64,000 nt of DNA from an uncultured Cyclobacteriaceae bacterium (GCA_943788235.1 CALSPM010000012.1:1-64000), one strand, 5' to 3'. Positions 45,674-56,093 are shown, counted from the stretch's first letter. The notes: generated from the sequence alone by a model not told the origin. A program made the numbers and translations.

Positions 45674-47484
45674 AGTTAACATTTATACTAGGGGTGATAC
45701 TAGGGTGGCTATTCTATCCCTGCTTGGGTCAAAACATTGAATACAATGTATCCTTCGAAAAGGTTGTTCACCATATAGCCGATATTGAGGTGGTTTTTAA
45801 AGACATTGGGAAGGAGCCTCTCGTCACAAGAATGAGCCGCAGCTCCCCAGGTAGATATGCTTTACATGAATTTGCCAAAAATGTGTACGATGTCAGTGCT
45901 TCAGATCAAAATGGAAATGACCTGAATATTCAAAAAAAAGATCCCTACCAATGGGAAGTCATTAATCATAAAGGTTACGTAAAGATTCATTATAAATTGT
46001 TTGCCAATAGAGGTGATGGTACTTACAGTCAAATTGACGAAACCCATGGCCACTTAAACAGTCCCGCCACCTTCATGTATGCCCCTGATTTTAAGGCCCG
46101 ACCACATCAAATCACATTCAATCTACCTCCCAATTTAGATTGGCGTGTGGCGACCCAGCTAAAGCATATAGGTGATGGTGTTTATCGTGCCCCCGATCTT
46201 GATTACTTGATGGACAGTCCCATAGAACTGAGCAATTATCAACTGAAGGAATTTGTCTTAAAGCACGATCGCAAGAAGTATAAAATTCAATTTGTGCTTC
46301 ACGGTGAAGCTGAGGCTGAGGATTTTAATGATTATTTTGAAAAGGTTCAAAAGATCGTTCGCGAAGAAGTTAGGGTCTTTGGCGACCTTCCAGATTTTGA
46401 TTTTAAGAGATATACTTTTTTAGCTTGCTATGCACCCAATGTAAATGGAGACGGTATGGAGCATCGCAATTCTACGATATTAACAGAAAGTCAAGACCTT
46501 AACTCCAAACCACTCAATCATATTGCTACGGCTGCCCATGAATTTTTTCATTCTTGGAATGTTGAACGCATACGCCCAAAATCCTTAGACCCTTTTGATT
46601 TTGAGGAAGCCAATATGTCAGATGCGCTCTGGTTTGCTGAGGGGTTTACCAATTATTATACAAACCTTATTTTATGCCGAACCGGATTAATCAGTGAAGA
46701 AAATTACTTAAAGCGAGTCGAAATAGAACTCAATGCTGTTTGGAATGCGCCTGGTATAAACCACCGCTCTCCTATCGAAATGAGTTATCAAGCGCCGTTT
46801 GTCGATGCCGCGCGCAGTGTGGATCCTGTAAACAGGGAAAATACTTTCGTGTCCTATTATACCTATGGAAGTGTTTTGGGTTTAGCGCTTGATCTTGCGC
46901 TTAGAAATATGAACAATGACTTGACTTTGGATGGATATATGCAGCTGATTTGGCAGAAATATGGTATCCCAACACAGGCTTATGAATTGTCAGATCTAAG
47001 AACGACTTTAGCTCAATATGCCAGTGCTGATTTTGCTGATTTTTTCTTTGAATCCTTCATTTATAATGCCCAGCAACCCAACTATCAAAAAGGATTTGAA
47101 AATGTCGGCATCTCCTACGAAATCCAAAATTCAACAACCCCTTTTTTCGGAGCAATGGTCTCAACCATTGGGGAAAAATTCACCCTAGTAAGTAATCCTT
47201 TAGAAGGTACTTCTAGCTATCAAGCTGGGCTTTCCTATGGAGATGTTATTCTCGAGATAGGTGGTGAAAAAATGGGCTCTGAAACCTCCTTTGATGCATT
47301 TATTCGCTCCCATTACCTTCCCGGTCAGGCAACTAACTTGGTCATTGAAAGACATGGAAAAACCAAATTGGTACATTTAGAATTTAAGCCTTATCCTCAA
47401 ATAATTCTAAAACTTCTACCCCATGCACCCGCTAAATCACAATTCCTTCGGCGAAAATGGTTAGACTCAAAAATATCAAAATGA
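45670..47484 (+). CDS. M61-family metallopeptidase with PDZ domain
   Basis: A 604-residue exported peptidase. A signal peptide (MKLTFILGVILGWLFYPCLG) is followed by an N-terminal beta-rich domain, the zinc motif HEFFH at residues 290-294, the third ligand Glu in WFAEGFTNYY, and a C-terminal PDZ-like domain (about residues 505-580, YQAGLSYGDVILEIGGE). The family is named for glycyl aminopeptidase. The start overlaps the PPK2 copy 2 stop, and its stop overlaps the DinB-protein start, so it lies in a translationally coupled run, although the neighbours act in the cytoplasm and it in the periplasm. Confidence 0.87.
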   Translation: MKLTFILGVILGWLFYPCLGQNIEYNVSFEKVVHHIADIEVVFKDIGKEPLVTRMSRSSPGRYALHEFAKNVYDVSASDQNGNDLNIQKKDPYQWEVINHKGYVKIHYKLFANRGDGTYSQIDETHGHLNSPATFMYAPDFKARPHQITFNLPPNLDWRVATQLKHIGDGVYRAPDLDYLMDSPIELSNYQLKEFVLKHDRKKYKIQFVLHGEAEAEDFNDYFEKVQKIVREEVRVFGDLPDFDFKRYTFLACYAPNVNGDGMEHRNSTILTESQDLNSKPLNHIATAAHEFFHSWNVERIRPKSLDPFDFEEANMSDALWFAEGFTNYYTNLILCRTGLISEENYLKRVEIELNAVWNAPGINHRSPIEMSYQAPFVDAARSVDPVNRENTFVSYYTYGSVLGLALDLALRNMNNDLTLDGYMQLIWQKYGIPTQAYELSDLRTTLAQYASADFADFFFESFIYNAQQPNYQKGFENVGISYEIQNSTTPFFGAMVSTIGEKFTLVSNPLEGTSSYQAGLSYGDVILEIGGEKMGSETSFDAFIRSHYLPGQATNLVIERHGKTKLVHLEFKPYPQIILKLLPHAPAKSQFLRRKWLDSKISK

Positions 47485-47987
47485 ATCCACTTGCGCTAGA
47501 GATAATAAAGACGTCCTGTTGTTATTTCAAAGAAAATAATCTGAAAGTAATCAAATGCTTGGATACCTTAGATGAATCTGCTCTATGGCATCGTCCCAAT
47601 GAAGTCTCAAATGCCATTGGAAATCAGGTATTGCATCTTTGCGGCAATATCCATCAATATGTCATTTCCTCATTAGGCAATCAAAAAGATATTAGGAACC
47701 GACCTATGGAATTCTCTGAAAGGAATGGCCATTCTAAGAAAGAATTAATTTCTTTAATCAACCAAACGGTAGCTGCCGCGCTAGACATCATTGCGTCGAT
47801 TGATGAAACCACCCTCCTAAAGGTTCGCCCCGTTCAAACGTACTCCTTTAGCGGGGTTCAGGTATTGATTCATGCCACTGAACATTTTTCCTACCATACC
47901 GGACAAATTGCCTTTTGGACCAAGTATCTTACAAATAAAGATCTAGGATTTTATGCCCATCAAGATCTCAATCGAAAAGATCGTTGA
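47481..47987 (+). CDS. DinB family protein
   Basis: A 168-residue four-helix-bundle protein starting at the ATG at 47481, which overlaps the M61 stop (ATGA); a start 24 bases upstream is possible but lies inside the M61 frame. The metal-ligand histidines are in LHLCGNIHQYV and HATEHFSYHTGQIAFW, the typical DinB pattern of three His. Such proteins are metal-binding, often thiol transferases for mycothiol or bacillithiol in other phyla; the role in Bacteroidota is unknown. Confidence 0.8.
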   Translation: MNPLALEIIKTSCCYFKENNLKVIKCLDTLDESALWHRPNEVSNAIGNQVLHLCGNIHQYVISSLGNQKDIRNRPMEFSERNGHSKKELISLINQTVAAALDIIASIDETTLLKVRPVQTYSFSGVQVLIHATEHFSYHTGQIAFWTKYLTNKDLGFYAHQDLNRKDR

Positions 47988-48214
47988 GACGCATGAAATC
48001 CGTACTCCTCGTCTAACCATAAGAATCAGTTACCAATGGCTTCCAAAGAAGAATGAAGTGCTCTTGATTTATAAATCGACGCATTCAAATTTTAGTAAGC
48101 ACCAATTGATCATATAAAATTGGTTTATTATCCCAATTATTTCAGAATATGTTTTTTCTCATCTCAATGCACTTTAAATTGAATGCTTATTGATTTTTTT
48201 ATTTAAAAAAAACT

Positions 48215-48661
48215 ATGATTACTTGGAATGACGTTATAAAATTTGCCTCAAAAGGAAATCCAGAGCCCGAACGAAGGGTGGAAAAATCTGATCATGAATG
48301 GAAAGATTTGCTCACGGTTGAACAATATAAAATAACCCGACTTAAGGGTACCGAACCTGCAGGCACAGGTGCCCTCTGTCATGCCCATGAGGCAGGCGTA
48401 TATAGCTGTTCATGCTGCGATACTGAATTATTCGATTCCACCATCAAATTTGAATCAGGATCAGGATGGCCCAGCTTTACCCAACCTATTGATATTGCCT
48501 CAGTAAAATATGTGAAAGACGACTCTTTTGGCATGATTCGTGTAGAAGTTATGTGTAACGTCTGCGATGGGCATTTAGGTCATGTTTTTCCGGATGGGCC
48601 GGAGCCAAGTGGTTTACGGTATTGTATAAATTCTGAGTCTATTAAATTAATTAAAGATTGA
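48215..48661 (+). CDS. msrB: Peptide-methionine (R)-S-oxide reductase MsrB
   Basis: Repairs methionine-R-sulfoxide in proteins; 148 residues with no signal peptide, so it acts in the cytoplasm. Zinc-binding Cys pairs are in SCSCCDTELF and CNVCDGHLGHVF; GSGWPSF forms the substrate pocket, and the catalytic Cys137 is in RYCINS. It starts a three-gene run and is one base from msrA. Confidence 0.93.
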   Translation: MITWNDVIKFASKGNPEPERRVEKSDHEWKDLLTVEQYKITRLKGTEPAGTGALCHAHEAGVYSCSCCDTELFDSTIKFESGSGWPSFTQPIDIASVKYVKDDSFGMIRVEVMCNVCDGHLGHVFPDGPEPSGLRYCINSESIKLIKD

Positions 48662-48662
48662 T

Positions 48663-49196
48663 ATGAGTGTGGAGATCATAACGATAGGTGGGGGCTGTTT
48701 TTGGTGTATTGAAGCGGTAATGCAGCGCGTCAAAGGGGTTACCAAAGTTGAATCTGGGTACAGCGGAGGGCTGGCCCCCGGGTATCCGACTTATAGAGAA
48801 GTTTGTTCTGGTCTTACTGGTCATGCAGAGGTAGTAAGAGTCACCTTCGAAAACGAAGAGATTTCGTTGCGCGATTTACTGACCATTTTTATGACCTTAC
48901 ATGATCCTACTCAATTGAATGGGCAAGGTGCTGACCTGGGCACACAATATAGATCAGTTATCTATTATCAATCCGATGATCAGCGCGCTACCGCTGATGC
49001 TGTTTTTATTGAATTAAAAGATTATTTCGATGCTCCCCTCGTTACCGAAATATCCCCTGCCCTACCTTTCTATTTGGCAGAAGCAGATCACCATGACTAT
49101 TACAATCAAAATAGCCAAGCGGGTTATTGCAGAGCCGTCATTCAACCTAAATTAACTAAACTCCGAAGCAAGTATGTAGATAGATTCGTAGAATGA
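48663..49196 (+). CDS. msrA: Peptide-methionine (S)-S-oxide reductase MsrA
   Basis: Repairs methionine-S-sulfoxide; 177 residues, cytoplasmic. The catalytic motif GGGCFWC places the reactive Cys at residue 12 and a possible resolving Cys at 15, followed by VKGVTKVESGYSGG, GHAEVVRVTF, DPTQLNGQGADLGTQYRS and YHDYYNQN-type His/Tyr residues. Starts 1 base after the msrB stop; its stop overlaps the TonB-dependent receptor start (ATGA), so msrB, msrA and the receptor are coupled. Confidence 0.93.
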   Translation: MSVEIITIGGGCFWCIEAVMQRVKGVTKVESGYSGGLAPGYPTYREVCSGLTGHAEVVRVTFENEEISLRDLLTIFMTLHDPTQLNGQGADLGTQYRSVIYYQSDDQRATADAVFIELKDYFDAPLVTEISPALPFYLAEADHHDYYNQNSQAGYCRAVIQPKLTKLRSKYVDRFVE

Positions 49197-51625
49197 ATAA
49201 AGTAGTCACTTTAATTGTTTTGGGCATCCTACTTTCCACATCCCTCGAGGCCCAAATATTAACCGTTAAAGACTTGGCCAATGCCCGTCCGATTACTAAC
49301 GTTACCATTGAAAGCGCCCTTTCACTGATTATAAAAACGGATACTGCGGGAAAAGCCGATATAGGTGCATTTAAACAAGAGGACGAAATTTGGTTCATTC
49401 ACCCCAATTATATGGTTCGCCGATTCAGTTATGCAAAATTGGTTGAGATGAACTTTATCGTAACCCTAGCCGAAAACTCTTATTCGCTGGGAGAAATTGT
49501 CGTTTCAGCCAATAAGTTCAACGAAAAACTGAGTGAAGTCGGACAATCCATCCGAGTGGTAAATGCAAAAGAAATCTCTTTTTTAAACCAACAAACGACA
49601 CCTGATCTCTTACAAAGCTCAGGAAATGTATTTGTGCAAAAAAGTCAAATGGGTGGGGGAAGTCCCGTCATCAGAGGGTTTGAAACCAATAAAGTTTTGA
49701 TGGTTGTTGATGGGGTTCGCATGAACAATGCCATCTATAGGGGTGGACACCTTCAAAATTCATTGACCTTAGATAATAACGTCCTAGAAAGATTGGAAAT
49801 TATTTTAGGCCCTGGTTCAGTCATCTATGGTAGTGATGCGCTCGGTGGAGTCATGCATTTTTACAGTAAGAATCCCAAGCTATCTGACAATGATACTTTG
49901 GAGATCCAGACGCAGCTCCTTGCCCGGTATGCAAGTGCCAATAGTGAGAAAACTACCCATTTGGATTTCTACTTTGGATTGAAAAAATTCGCTGCACTCA
50001 GCAGTCTGTCTTTCTCTGATTTTGGTGACTTAAGGCAAGGGGGGCGTCGCGACCCACAATATCCAGATTTTGGTAAGCGATTGTTTTATGTAGACAGAAT
50101 CAATGATGTAGATGTCGTCTTACAAAACTCAAATCCAAATATTCAAAAACAATCCGGCTACAAACAATATAATTTCCTACAAAAATTTCTTTATCGGAAA
50201 AATGATGTGGTGAATCATGTCCTGAACTTTCAGTATTCTACTTCTTCAGATATTCCAAGATATGATCGGCTGACACAAATAAAAAATGATGCACCTCAAT
50301 ATGCGGAATGGTTCTATGGCCCACAAGAAAGATTCTTCAGCTCCTATCAATTAGACCTCACGCAGAATCAAAAGTGGTTTGATCAAGCAAAAATTATTTT
50401 AGGATATCAATTCATTGAAGAAAGTCGACATACCCGATCCTTTAATAATTCCTTTTTGAAAAATAGAAATGAGCAACTCAATATTTACACACTCAACGCT
50501 GACTTCGAGAAAAAGAAATTGAAAAATACTTTCAGATATGGATTTGATTTTTGGCATAATAAAGTGCGTTCTACCGCCCATCAACAAAATATTATAACCC
50601 TTGATCAGATCCCTTTAGATACCCGCTATCCTGATGGAGGGTCAACTATGGAGAGCTATGCTTTCTACTTTACCCATTCCTACAAATTAAATGATCAATG
50701 GATCTTGAATGAGGGACTGCGCATCAACTATATTGGACTGGAAGCTAATTTCGATGATAAAACTTTTTTTCCTTTTGACTTTGATCAGGTAACTCAAGCC
50801 CATACCGCCCTCAATGGGAATTTAAGCTTGGTTTATAATTCGAAAAATAATTGGCGGGTCATGCTCGCTGGATCTTCCGGATTTAGAGCCCCAAATATCG
50901 ATGATCTCAGTAAAGTATTCGATTCATCTCCCGGAAATGTTGTTGTTCCCAATCCTGAGCTAGCCCCTGAATATACCTACAATCTGGAGCTTGGTATTTC
51001 TAAACGATGGTTAGGGAAAATCCATTTGGGTTTAAATACTTATTACACTTGGTATCAAAATGCCATTACCATGCAAAAAATAACCGTTGCAAACAATAAG
51101 AGCAGCGCATTCGAATCTTTAGTCCTATATGATGAGGTACTCAGTGAGACGTATCATAATGCCAACGTCAAAAAAGCCTTTATTTATGGATTCAGTGGAT
51201 TATTAAATATTGACCTTACCCCTCATCTGAAATTTAGTAATTCCATGACCTACACGTATGGCCGAATACTCAATAACCTAGGGCGCTCACCCTTGGGTCA
51301 TATCTCACCCCTATTTGGGCGATCCAGTATTGATTTGCAAATTAAAAAAATCAAAGCCTCCTTTTTCATGGTCTTTAATGGTGATAAAAAATCTAAAGAT
51401 TATAACCTTTCCGGTGAAGATAATGAGTTGTTTTCAGTGGATCCAATTAATGGATTTATGCCTAAATGGATGACTTTGAATTTAAATACTTCCTACTCAT
51501 TCAGCGAAAAAATACAATTTCAACTGAGCTTTAATAATATCTTAGATACAAACTACCGTCAATTTGCTTCCAACATCAGTGCAGGAGGTAGGAATATTTC
51601 TTTGACCCTTAGAGGTTCCTTTTAA
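49193..51625 (+). CDS. TonB-dependent outer-membrane receptor (hemoglobin/heme-receptor-like)
   Basis: An 810-residue outer-membrane importer. The signal peptide MNKVVTLIVLGILLSTSLEA is followed by a short carboxypeptidase-regulatory-like domain (to about residue 95), then the plug (QSIRVVNAKEI, SPVIRGFETNKVLMVVDGVRM, VIYGSDALGGVMHFYSK) and a 22-strand barrel ending in an aromatic residue (RNISLTLRGSF), as in normal barrels. The plug resembles receptors for heme or hemoglobin, but cobalamin or siderophores cannot be excluded. Translational coupling to msrA is unusual and hints at joint control by oxidative stress or metal supply. Confidence 0.87.
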   Translation: MNKVVTLIVLGILLSTSLEAQILTVKDLANARPITNVTIESALSLIIKTDTAGKADIGAFKQEDEIWFIHPNYMVRRFSYAKLVEMNFIVTLAENSYSLGEIVVSANKFNEKLSEVGQSIRVVNAKEISFLNQQTTPDLLQSSGNVFVQKSQMGGGSPVIRGFETNKVLMVVDGVRMNNAIYRGGHLQNSLTLDNNVLERLEIILGPGSVIYGSDALGGVMHFYSKNPKLSDNDTLEIQTQLLARYASANSEKTTHLDFYFGLKKFAALSSLSFSDFGDLRQGGRRDPQYPDFGKRLFYVDRINDVDVVLQNSNPNIQKQSGYKQYNFLQKFLYRKNDVVNHVLNFQYSTSSDIPRYDRLTQIKNDAPQYAEWFYGPQERFFSSYQLDLTQNQKWFDQAKIILGYQFIEESRHTRSFNNSFLKNRNEQLNIYTLNADFEKKKLKNTFRYGFDFWHNKVRSTAHQQNIITLDQIPLDTRYPDGGSTMESYAFYFTHSYKLNDQWILNEGLRINYIGLEANFDDKTFFPFDFDQVTQAHTALNGNLSLVYNSKNNWRVMLAGSSGFRAPNIDDLSKVFDSSPGNVVVPNPELAPEYTYNLELGISKRWLGKIHLGLNTYYTWYQNAITMQKITVANNKSSAFESLVLYDEVLSETYHNANVKKAFIYGFSGLLNIDLTPHLKFSNSMTYTYGRILNNLGRSPLGHISPLFGRSSIDLQIKKIKASFFMVFNGDKKSKDYNLSGEDNELFSVDPINGFMPKWMTLNLNTSYSFSEKIQFQLSFNNILDTNYRQFASNISAGGRNISLTLRGSF

Positions 51626-51682
51626 AATAGAAAAGAAAGACACTAATAGGGACTTCGGCTGCTATATCAGTTAGCAAAACCC

Positions 51683-53116
51683 TTATAAATTAGATAATTC
51701 CCAACCTTTTCTATAAGGCTTGGTTACAAATTGATTGGCCTCTTCTAGGTTGGTGATTTTCATATTAACCCCATCCCAATATAATTTTTTTCTTCCAAAA
51801 TATTCTTCTCTTCCCGACGCGTTCTCTCTTCTCAACTGATGGCTTCGAATAGCTAAATTACCCATTAGCACTGTTTCAGTGAAGGGCCCTGCGTAATCAA
51901 AAGAAGACGTGAGCGCCTTGTGTTCAATAGAGCCATGACCAGTCTTACAGGCTTCCGTCCACGCTTGGTTATGATTCAAATCCAAATTTCCCTGAACGCT
52001 CGTATCGAAAAGTAAGGGTTCTTGGCCTTTTTTAAATAATGTGGGATGGTTACCGTAAGTATCACAGGTAATTACTCCGTTCGAACCCATCATATAAACC
52101 CCATTGGTTTTAGGCACAAAAGTTGCCGCAAGTTCCTCCGGAATGGCAGGCTGAAGTCCTCCATCCATCCATTCAAATACCACTCCATTGGGATTGTTTT
52201 TGTCCGCAGGGAAATCAATGGCCACTTTAGCCGCCAAAGGGCAAGCCTCGGGCGTATATTCTGGCCTCCACATTTCTTTGTACACATCCACAACACTACA
52301 TTGAACTCCAGAAGGATATCCTAACTGTAGGGCTTTATAAGGTGCATCAAACAAATGGCAGCCCATATCTCCCAATGAACCTGTTCCATATTCCCAAAAA
52401 CCCCTCCAATTAAAAGGATGTAATCCCGGGGTAAAGGGTCTTTTGGTTGCGGGGCCCAACCATAAATCCCAGTCCAATTTTTCGGGTTTTTCATTTTCAT
52501 TGGCCAATGGCATCTGGATGCCTTGAGGCCAAACTGGTCGATTCGTCCAAACTTGAACTTTTTCAATCCTTCCAATTTCTTGATCTTGGACCCATTGTTT
52601 CAATCGGATCACTCCTTGATTGGATCCTCCTTGATTACCCATTTGGGTCACAATCTTATATTTTTCTGCGATTTGAGTAAGTAAACGTGCCTCTGAGATG
52701 GTATGTGTTAACGGTTTTTGCACATATACATGCTTACCACGAAGCATCGCATTTTGCGCAATTAAGGCGTGCGTATGATCTGGGGTGCCAATGGTGACTG
52801 CATCAATGTCCAATTCCTTGTCAAGCATCACTCGATAATCATAATAGAAGGATGCCTTGCTATGATCCTTGATCGCTTGGGTGGCTCTCTCAGGATCCAC
52901 ATCGCAAAGAGCGACAATTCGATTCTTGCCACCGTTGAAAGCGTTTTTTAAATCGGAGCCTCCTTTTCCACCGGAGCCGATCGCAGCAATGGCTAGCTGG
53001 TCACTTGGCGCTGTAAATCCAGGTCCTCCAAGGACATGCCTAGGTACTATAAAAAAACCCGCAGCTGCGAGGGTACTTTTCACAACAAAGTCCCTTCTTG
53101 ATTTTTTGAATGCCAT
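51683..53116 (-). CDS. Tat-exported Gfo/Idh/MocA family oxidoreductase, copy 1
   Basis: A 477-residue NAD(P)-binding protein. The N-terminus has a Tat signal (KKSRRDFVVKSTLAAAGFF, twin Arg at residues 6-8), then AAIGSGGKGGSDL for the cofactor, VQKPLTH in place of the usual EKP, and FNWRGFWEYGTGSLGDMGCHL, which carries the active-site region. It probably acts folded in the periplasm with a bound cofactor, like glucose-fructose oxidoreductases. It is a clear paralogue of the gene at 56.1-57.6 kb (shared TNRPVWPQGI and SFDYAGPFTETVLMGNLAIRS types of segment). The substrate is unknown but likely a sugar. Confidence 0.88.
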   Translation of the reverse strand: MAFKKSRRDFVVKSTLAAAGFFIVPRHVLGGPGFTAPSDQLAIAAIGSGGKGGSDLKNAFNGGKNRIVALCDVDPERATQAIKDHSKASFYYDYRVMLDKELDIDAVTIGTPDHTHALIAQNAMLRGKHVYVQKPLTHTISEARLLTQIAEKYKIVTQMGNQGGSNQGVIRLKQWVQDQEIGRIEKVQVWTNRPVWPQGIQMPLANENEKPEKLDWDLWLGPATKRPFTPGLHPFNWRGFWEYGTGSLGDMGCHLFDAPYKALQLGYPSGVQCSVVDVYKEMWRPEYTPEACPLAAKVAIDFPADKNNPNGVVFEWMDGGLQPAIPEELAATFVPKTNGVYMMGSNGVITCDTYGNHPTLFKKGQEPLLFDTSVQGNLDLNHNQAWTEACKTGHGSIEHKALTSSFDYAGPFTETVLMGNLAIRSHQLRRENASGREEYFGRKKLYWDGVNMKITNLEEANQFVTKPYRKGWELSNL

Positions 53117-53307
53117 ATTAATTCGGATTTTTATCTATATCCGTACAATCTAACCCATTATTGTTTGACCTAAACATCTCTATCAAAAAAAAATATAAGC
53201 GGTTAATACCTGATTTAAATAACGCTTGAGTATTCTTCAACACTTTCAAATGCGCTCGACCGATACTTGATGTGGGGGATGAATCGTGAAACTAAACGAC
53301 CAATGCT

Positions 53308-55926
53308 TTATAATACAAACCTGTAAGTGGCCTTGATTAAAAAAGTGTTGTTGAGTTGCTGATCAAAGATCTGATGGCGCAGACTCTGGCCCAGCTCACT
53401 CATCGGATCATCTAACCCCGTAATTCCTTGAGACCAGACAAAATACAGTTCAGATCCAGGCACATACTCCCATCTGACCACTAAATTGGATCTGAATTGC
53501 ACATATGAAAAATCAGGATTCTCAAATGAAAAATCAGCCGTCCCATCTTCATCCTGGTCAATAGAGAAAATACCATCACTGATGCTGATCTGCTGCTCCG
53601 AATAAAGCTGAATACGCTCATCTAATTTTTCAGCACTTGCCTCTTTTACATAATTAAAATCATCATAAACACCCCTTGAGATGAACGGCTGTCCATAATA
53701 TTGCAGTGTTAGATTTGGATTGATATTGTAATTAACCCTTAAAGAGGTGGACCACGTCACCTGATCGATGGCTGCCAAGATATAAAAGTTCTTATTGAGA
53801 AAATTTCCTTGGGTTACATACTGGGTCTTATTTGGGGCGTTTCTGTAGGAGGTTTCTAAAGATAGTCTCAAAGCATTAGTAGGCTGATATCCCATTGAGA
53901 TGGAATAGCGGGTAAATGAAAAATTATCTTCCTTAGCTTGACTTTTCCCCATCCTTACATTCACGTTATATTTTTTCCTTCGATCACTTCCTGCTGATAG
54001 AAAAATGCCGTTTTCTTCAGAAAAACGCCATCTTGGGCCTCCACGCAAATAGGTATTGATATTGATCAGCGGTTTGTGAATCATGCGTATATTGGCCTCC
54101 CAATTATTCTTAAAATTCACGTTGCCATTGAGGTCAAATTGTAATCGATTCAAATTCCCCTCAAAATCATACGTCGTAAATTGGCCAAAGCCTACAGAAG
54201 CACCTCTATACCAGTCGGTTGGTGTTAAAAATTGGCCTTTTACATCCAAATATTGACGAATTTCATCTGCTTGACGTAAAAACCCAACATCATTGAGTTC
54301 TAGTTCTGGGGAACGCCAAATGAATCCCCCACTGTACAGCCATACGCCTGTTGCTTTACCTATTTCCAATTTACCTCCTGAACCTGTCAGCATTGTACGA
54401 CTCGTATCTACTGCTACATGTGAAGCATCTGAGCGGTTAAAAAGATGGGTAATATCAGATTGGGTAGCAGTAATGGCTTCTTTAGATCCCTGAACATTGC
54501 TAGCTACAAAATTTCCTGTGAGATAGTATTTCCTATCCTGCCAATTGTGCTTAAAATCTACACCTCCTGAATAGGCTGCCTCGCGTAAATATTGAAAATT
54601 GGCTCCCAAGTCCCGATGGGTGGCTGTGATCATGGCACCGACATAAGACATCCTATTATTAAAATCTTTTTGTGCACGTCCCACCAAGTAATTGGTCATG
54701 GGCTCAACCCGTTGTTTAGATTCCTCGCCATTGTCAATGATTTTGGCAAACATGTTATCCGTGACCGTCTCTAATAATCCCAAAGACCATCCGTTTTTGG
54801 TTTTTCCAGAAAGCCTTGCCGCTCCTAAAATAGTCGTATTATTAGGTTGATCTACATAGGCACCCGCAGCCACTGACGCGGATCCCTGAGGATTTCTTCC
54901 TATCCGCCTACTGTAAAATAAATTATCGGAACCATTGGCAAATTGGAAATCAAAAATATTTTTGTTTTCTACAAAAAAAGGACGCCTTTCGTTAAAAAAT
55001 ATTTGAAACCCATCCAATGCAATGGCTCCTGGATCTGCTTCCACCTGACCAAAATCTGGATTGACAGTCAAATCAAGAGTCAAATCGTTGGTTACTCCAA
55101 TTTTAGCATCAATACCTACATTAAAACCTAAGTCTTTTCCTTCCCTAAATGGATTGCCCGCCTCACCTGCATAGGTATCATATTGAGCAACCACAAAAGG
55201 TTGTATTTCCAACTGATGCTGGCTCTTTAAGTGCTTAAGTCCTTTAAGCGTTCCTGATTCACTGATCCAACCCGCACTGTTTTGTGGGATCCTATCCCAT
55301 ACTGACCTTTCTTGTTCTCTAAATAAATTTCTTGCTACTTGCAATCCCCATAATTGCTCCGCTGATTTTCCAAATTTCAATTGGCTGAACGGGATTTTCA
55401 TTTCTGCATTCCACCCTTCTTGGTCAACAGTAGTGGCTACATACCAAATAGGATTCCAACTGTCATCACCATTATTTCCATTTTCTGTAGCAAAGGCATC
55501 CCCCTTTACGCCAGATGCACTCACGGTAAAAACAAAAGCCGTTCTTTTGTCAAAATAACTATCAAAAGCAATGGCTACCCAATCCCCCTGCGTATTGTCT
55601 CTTCTGGACAGCCGTTTTACAATCTGATCCGGTAAAGAATCCAAGCATTGGATGGCGACGTACAAAAAATTATCGTCATAAACCAACTTAAATTGAGTGG
55701 ATTGGGCAGGAGCTGTATTCTCATCAGGGTCTGCCTCTACAAAATTCCCTTCCCAAGCAACTTTATCCCAAAGCGGTTCATTGAATCGACCGTCAATTTC
55801 TGGGACTTCTGTTCCCTTTATGGCATGGGTAACATAGCTTCTTTTATCCTGAACGACCTCTTGTGCAGCAACCGTAAATACTGGAAAAAATATACTAAAT
55901 AATACTACTTTTTGAATCTTCTTCAT
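53308..55926 (-). CDS. CBM9-like/DUF5916 beta-barrel protein
   Basis: An 872-residue exported protein. After a signal peptide (MKKIQKVVLFSIFFPVFTVA), residues 30-230 resemble a carbohydrate-binding module of family 9 (PEIDGRFNEPLWDKVAWEG, FLYVAIQCLDS). From about residue 240 it fits DUF5916, which looks like an outer-membrane barrel and contains LTLDLTVNPDFGQVEADPG and RRPFFVENKNIFDF; it ends in TYRFVL. The role of DUF5916 is not known; sugar binding and transport are a guess from the N-terminal domain and the two flanking Gfo/Idh/MocA enzymes on the same strand. Confidence 0.82.
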   Translation of the reverse strand: MKKIQKVVLFSIFFPVFTVAAQEVVQDKRSYVTHAIKGTEVPEIDGRFNEPLWDKVAWEGNFVEADPDENTAPAQSTQFKLVYDDNFLYVAIQCLDSLPDQIVKRLSRRDNTQGDWVAIAFDSYFDKRTAFVFTVSASGVKGDAFATENGNNGDDSWNPIWYVATTVDQEGWNAEMKIPFSQLKFGKSAEQLWGLQVARNLFREQERSVWDRIPQNSAGWISESGTLKGLKHLKSQHQLEIQPFVVAQYDTYAGEAGNPFREGKDLGFNVGIDAKIGVTNDLTLDLTVNPDFGQVEADPGAIALDGFQIFFNERRPFFVENKNIFDFQFANGSDNLFYSRRIGRNPQGSASVAAGAYVDQPNNTTILGAARLSGKTKNGWSLGLLETVTDNMFAKIIDNGEESKQRVEPMTNYLVGRAQKDFNNRMSYVGAMITATHRDLGANFQYLREAAYSGGVDFKHNWQDRKYYLTGNFVASNVQGSKEAITATQSDITHLFNRSDASHVAVDTSRTMLTGSGGKLEIGKATGVWLYSGGFIWRSPELELNDVGFLRQADEIRQYLDVKGQFLTPTDWYRGASVGFGQFTTYDFEGNLNRLQFDLNGNVNFKNNWEANIRMIHKPLININTYLRGGPRWRFSEENGIFLSAGSDRRKKYNVNVRMGKSQAKEDNFSFTRYSISMGYQPTNALRLSLETSYRNAPNKTQYVTQGNFLNKNFYILAAIDQVTWSTSLRVNYNINPNLTLQYYGQPFISRGVYDDFNYVKEASAEKLDERIQLYSEQQISISDGIFSIDQDEDGTADFSFENPDFSYVQFRSNLVVRWEYVPGSELYFVWSQGITGLDDPMSELGQSLRHQIFDQQLNNTFLIKATYRFVL

Positions 55927-56093
55927 TTCAATCCCCTCCTTAACTGTATGACTGAACGAAATGAAACAAAAAAGGTTACCTAAAGTTCAACAATTTTAAA
56001 TGATCATGAACCCCTTTTATTTCTCATAAAATTAAAAGCATCACATTCCATATGATTTAATATGATCATATTAAACCCTATCCTTCTCATTTA

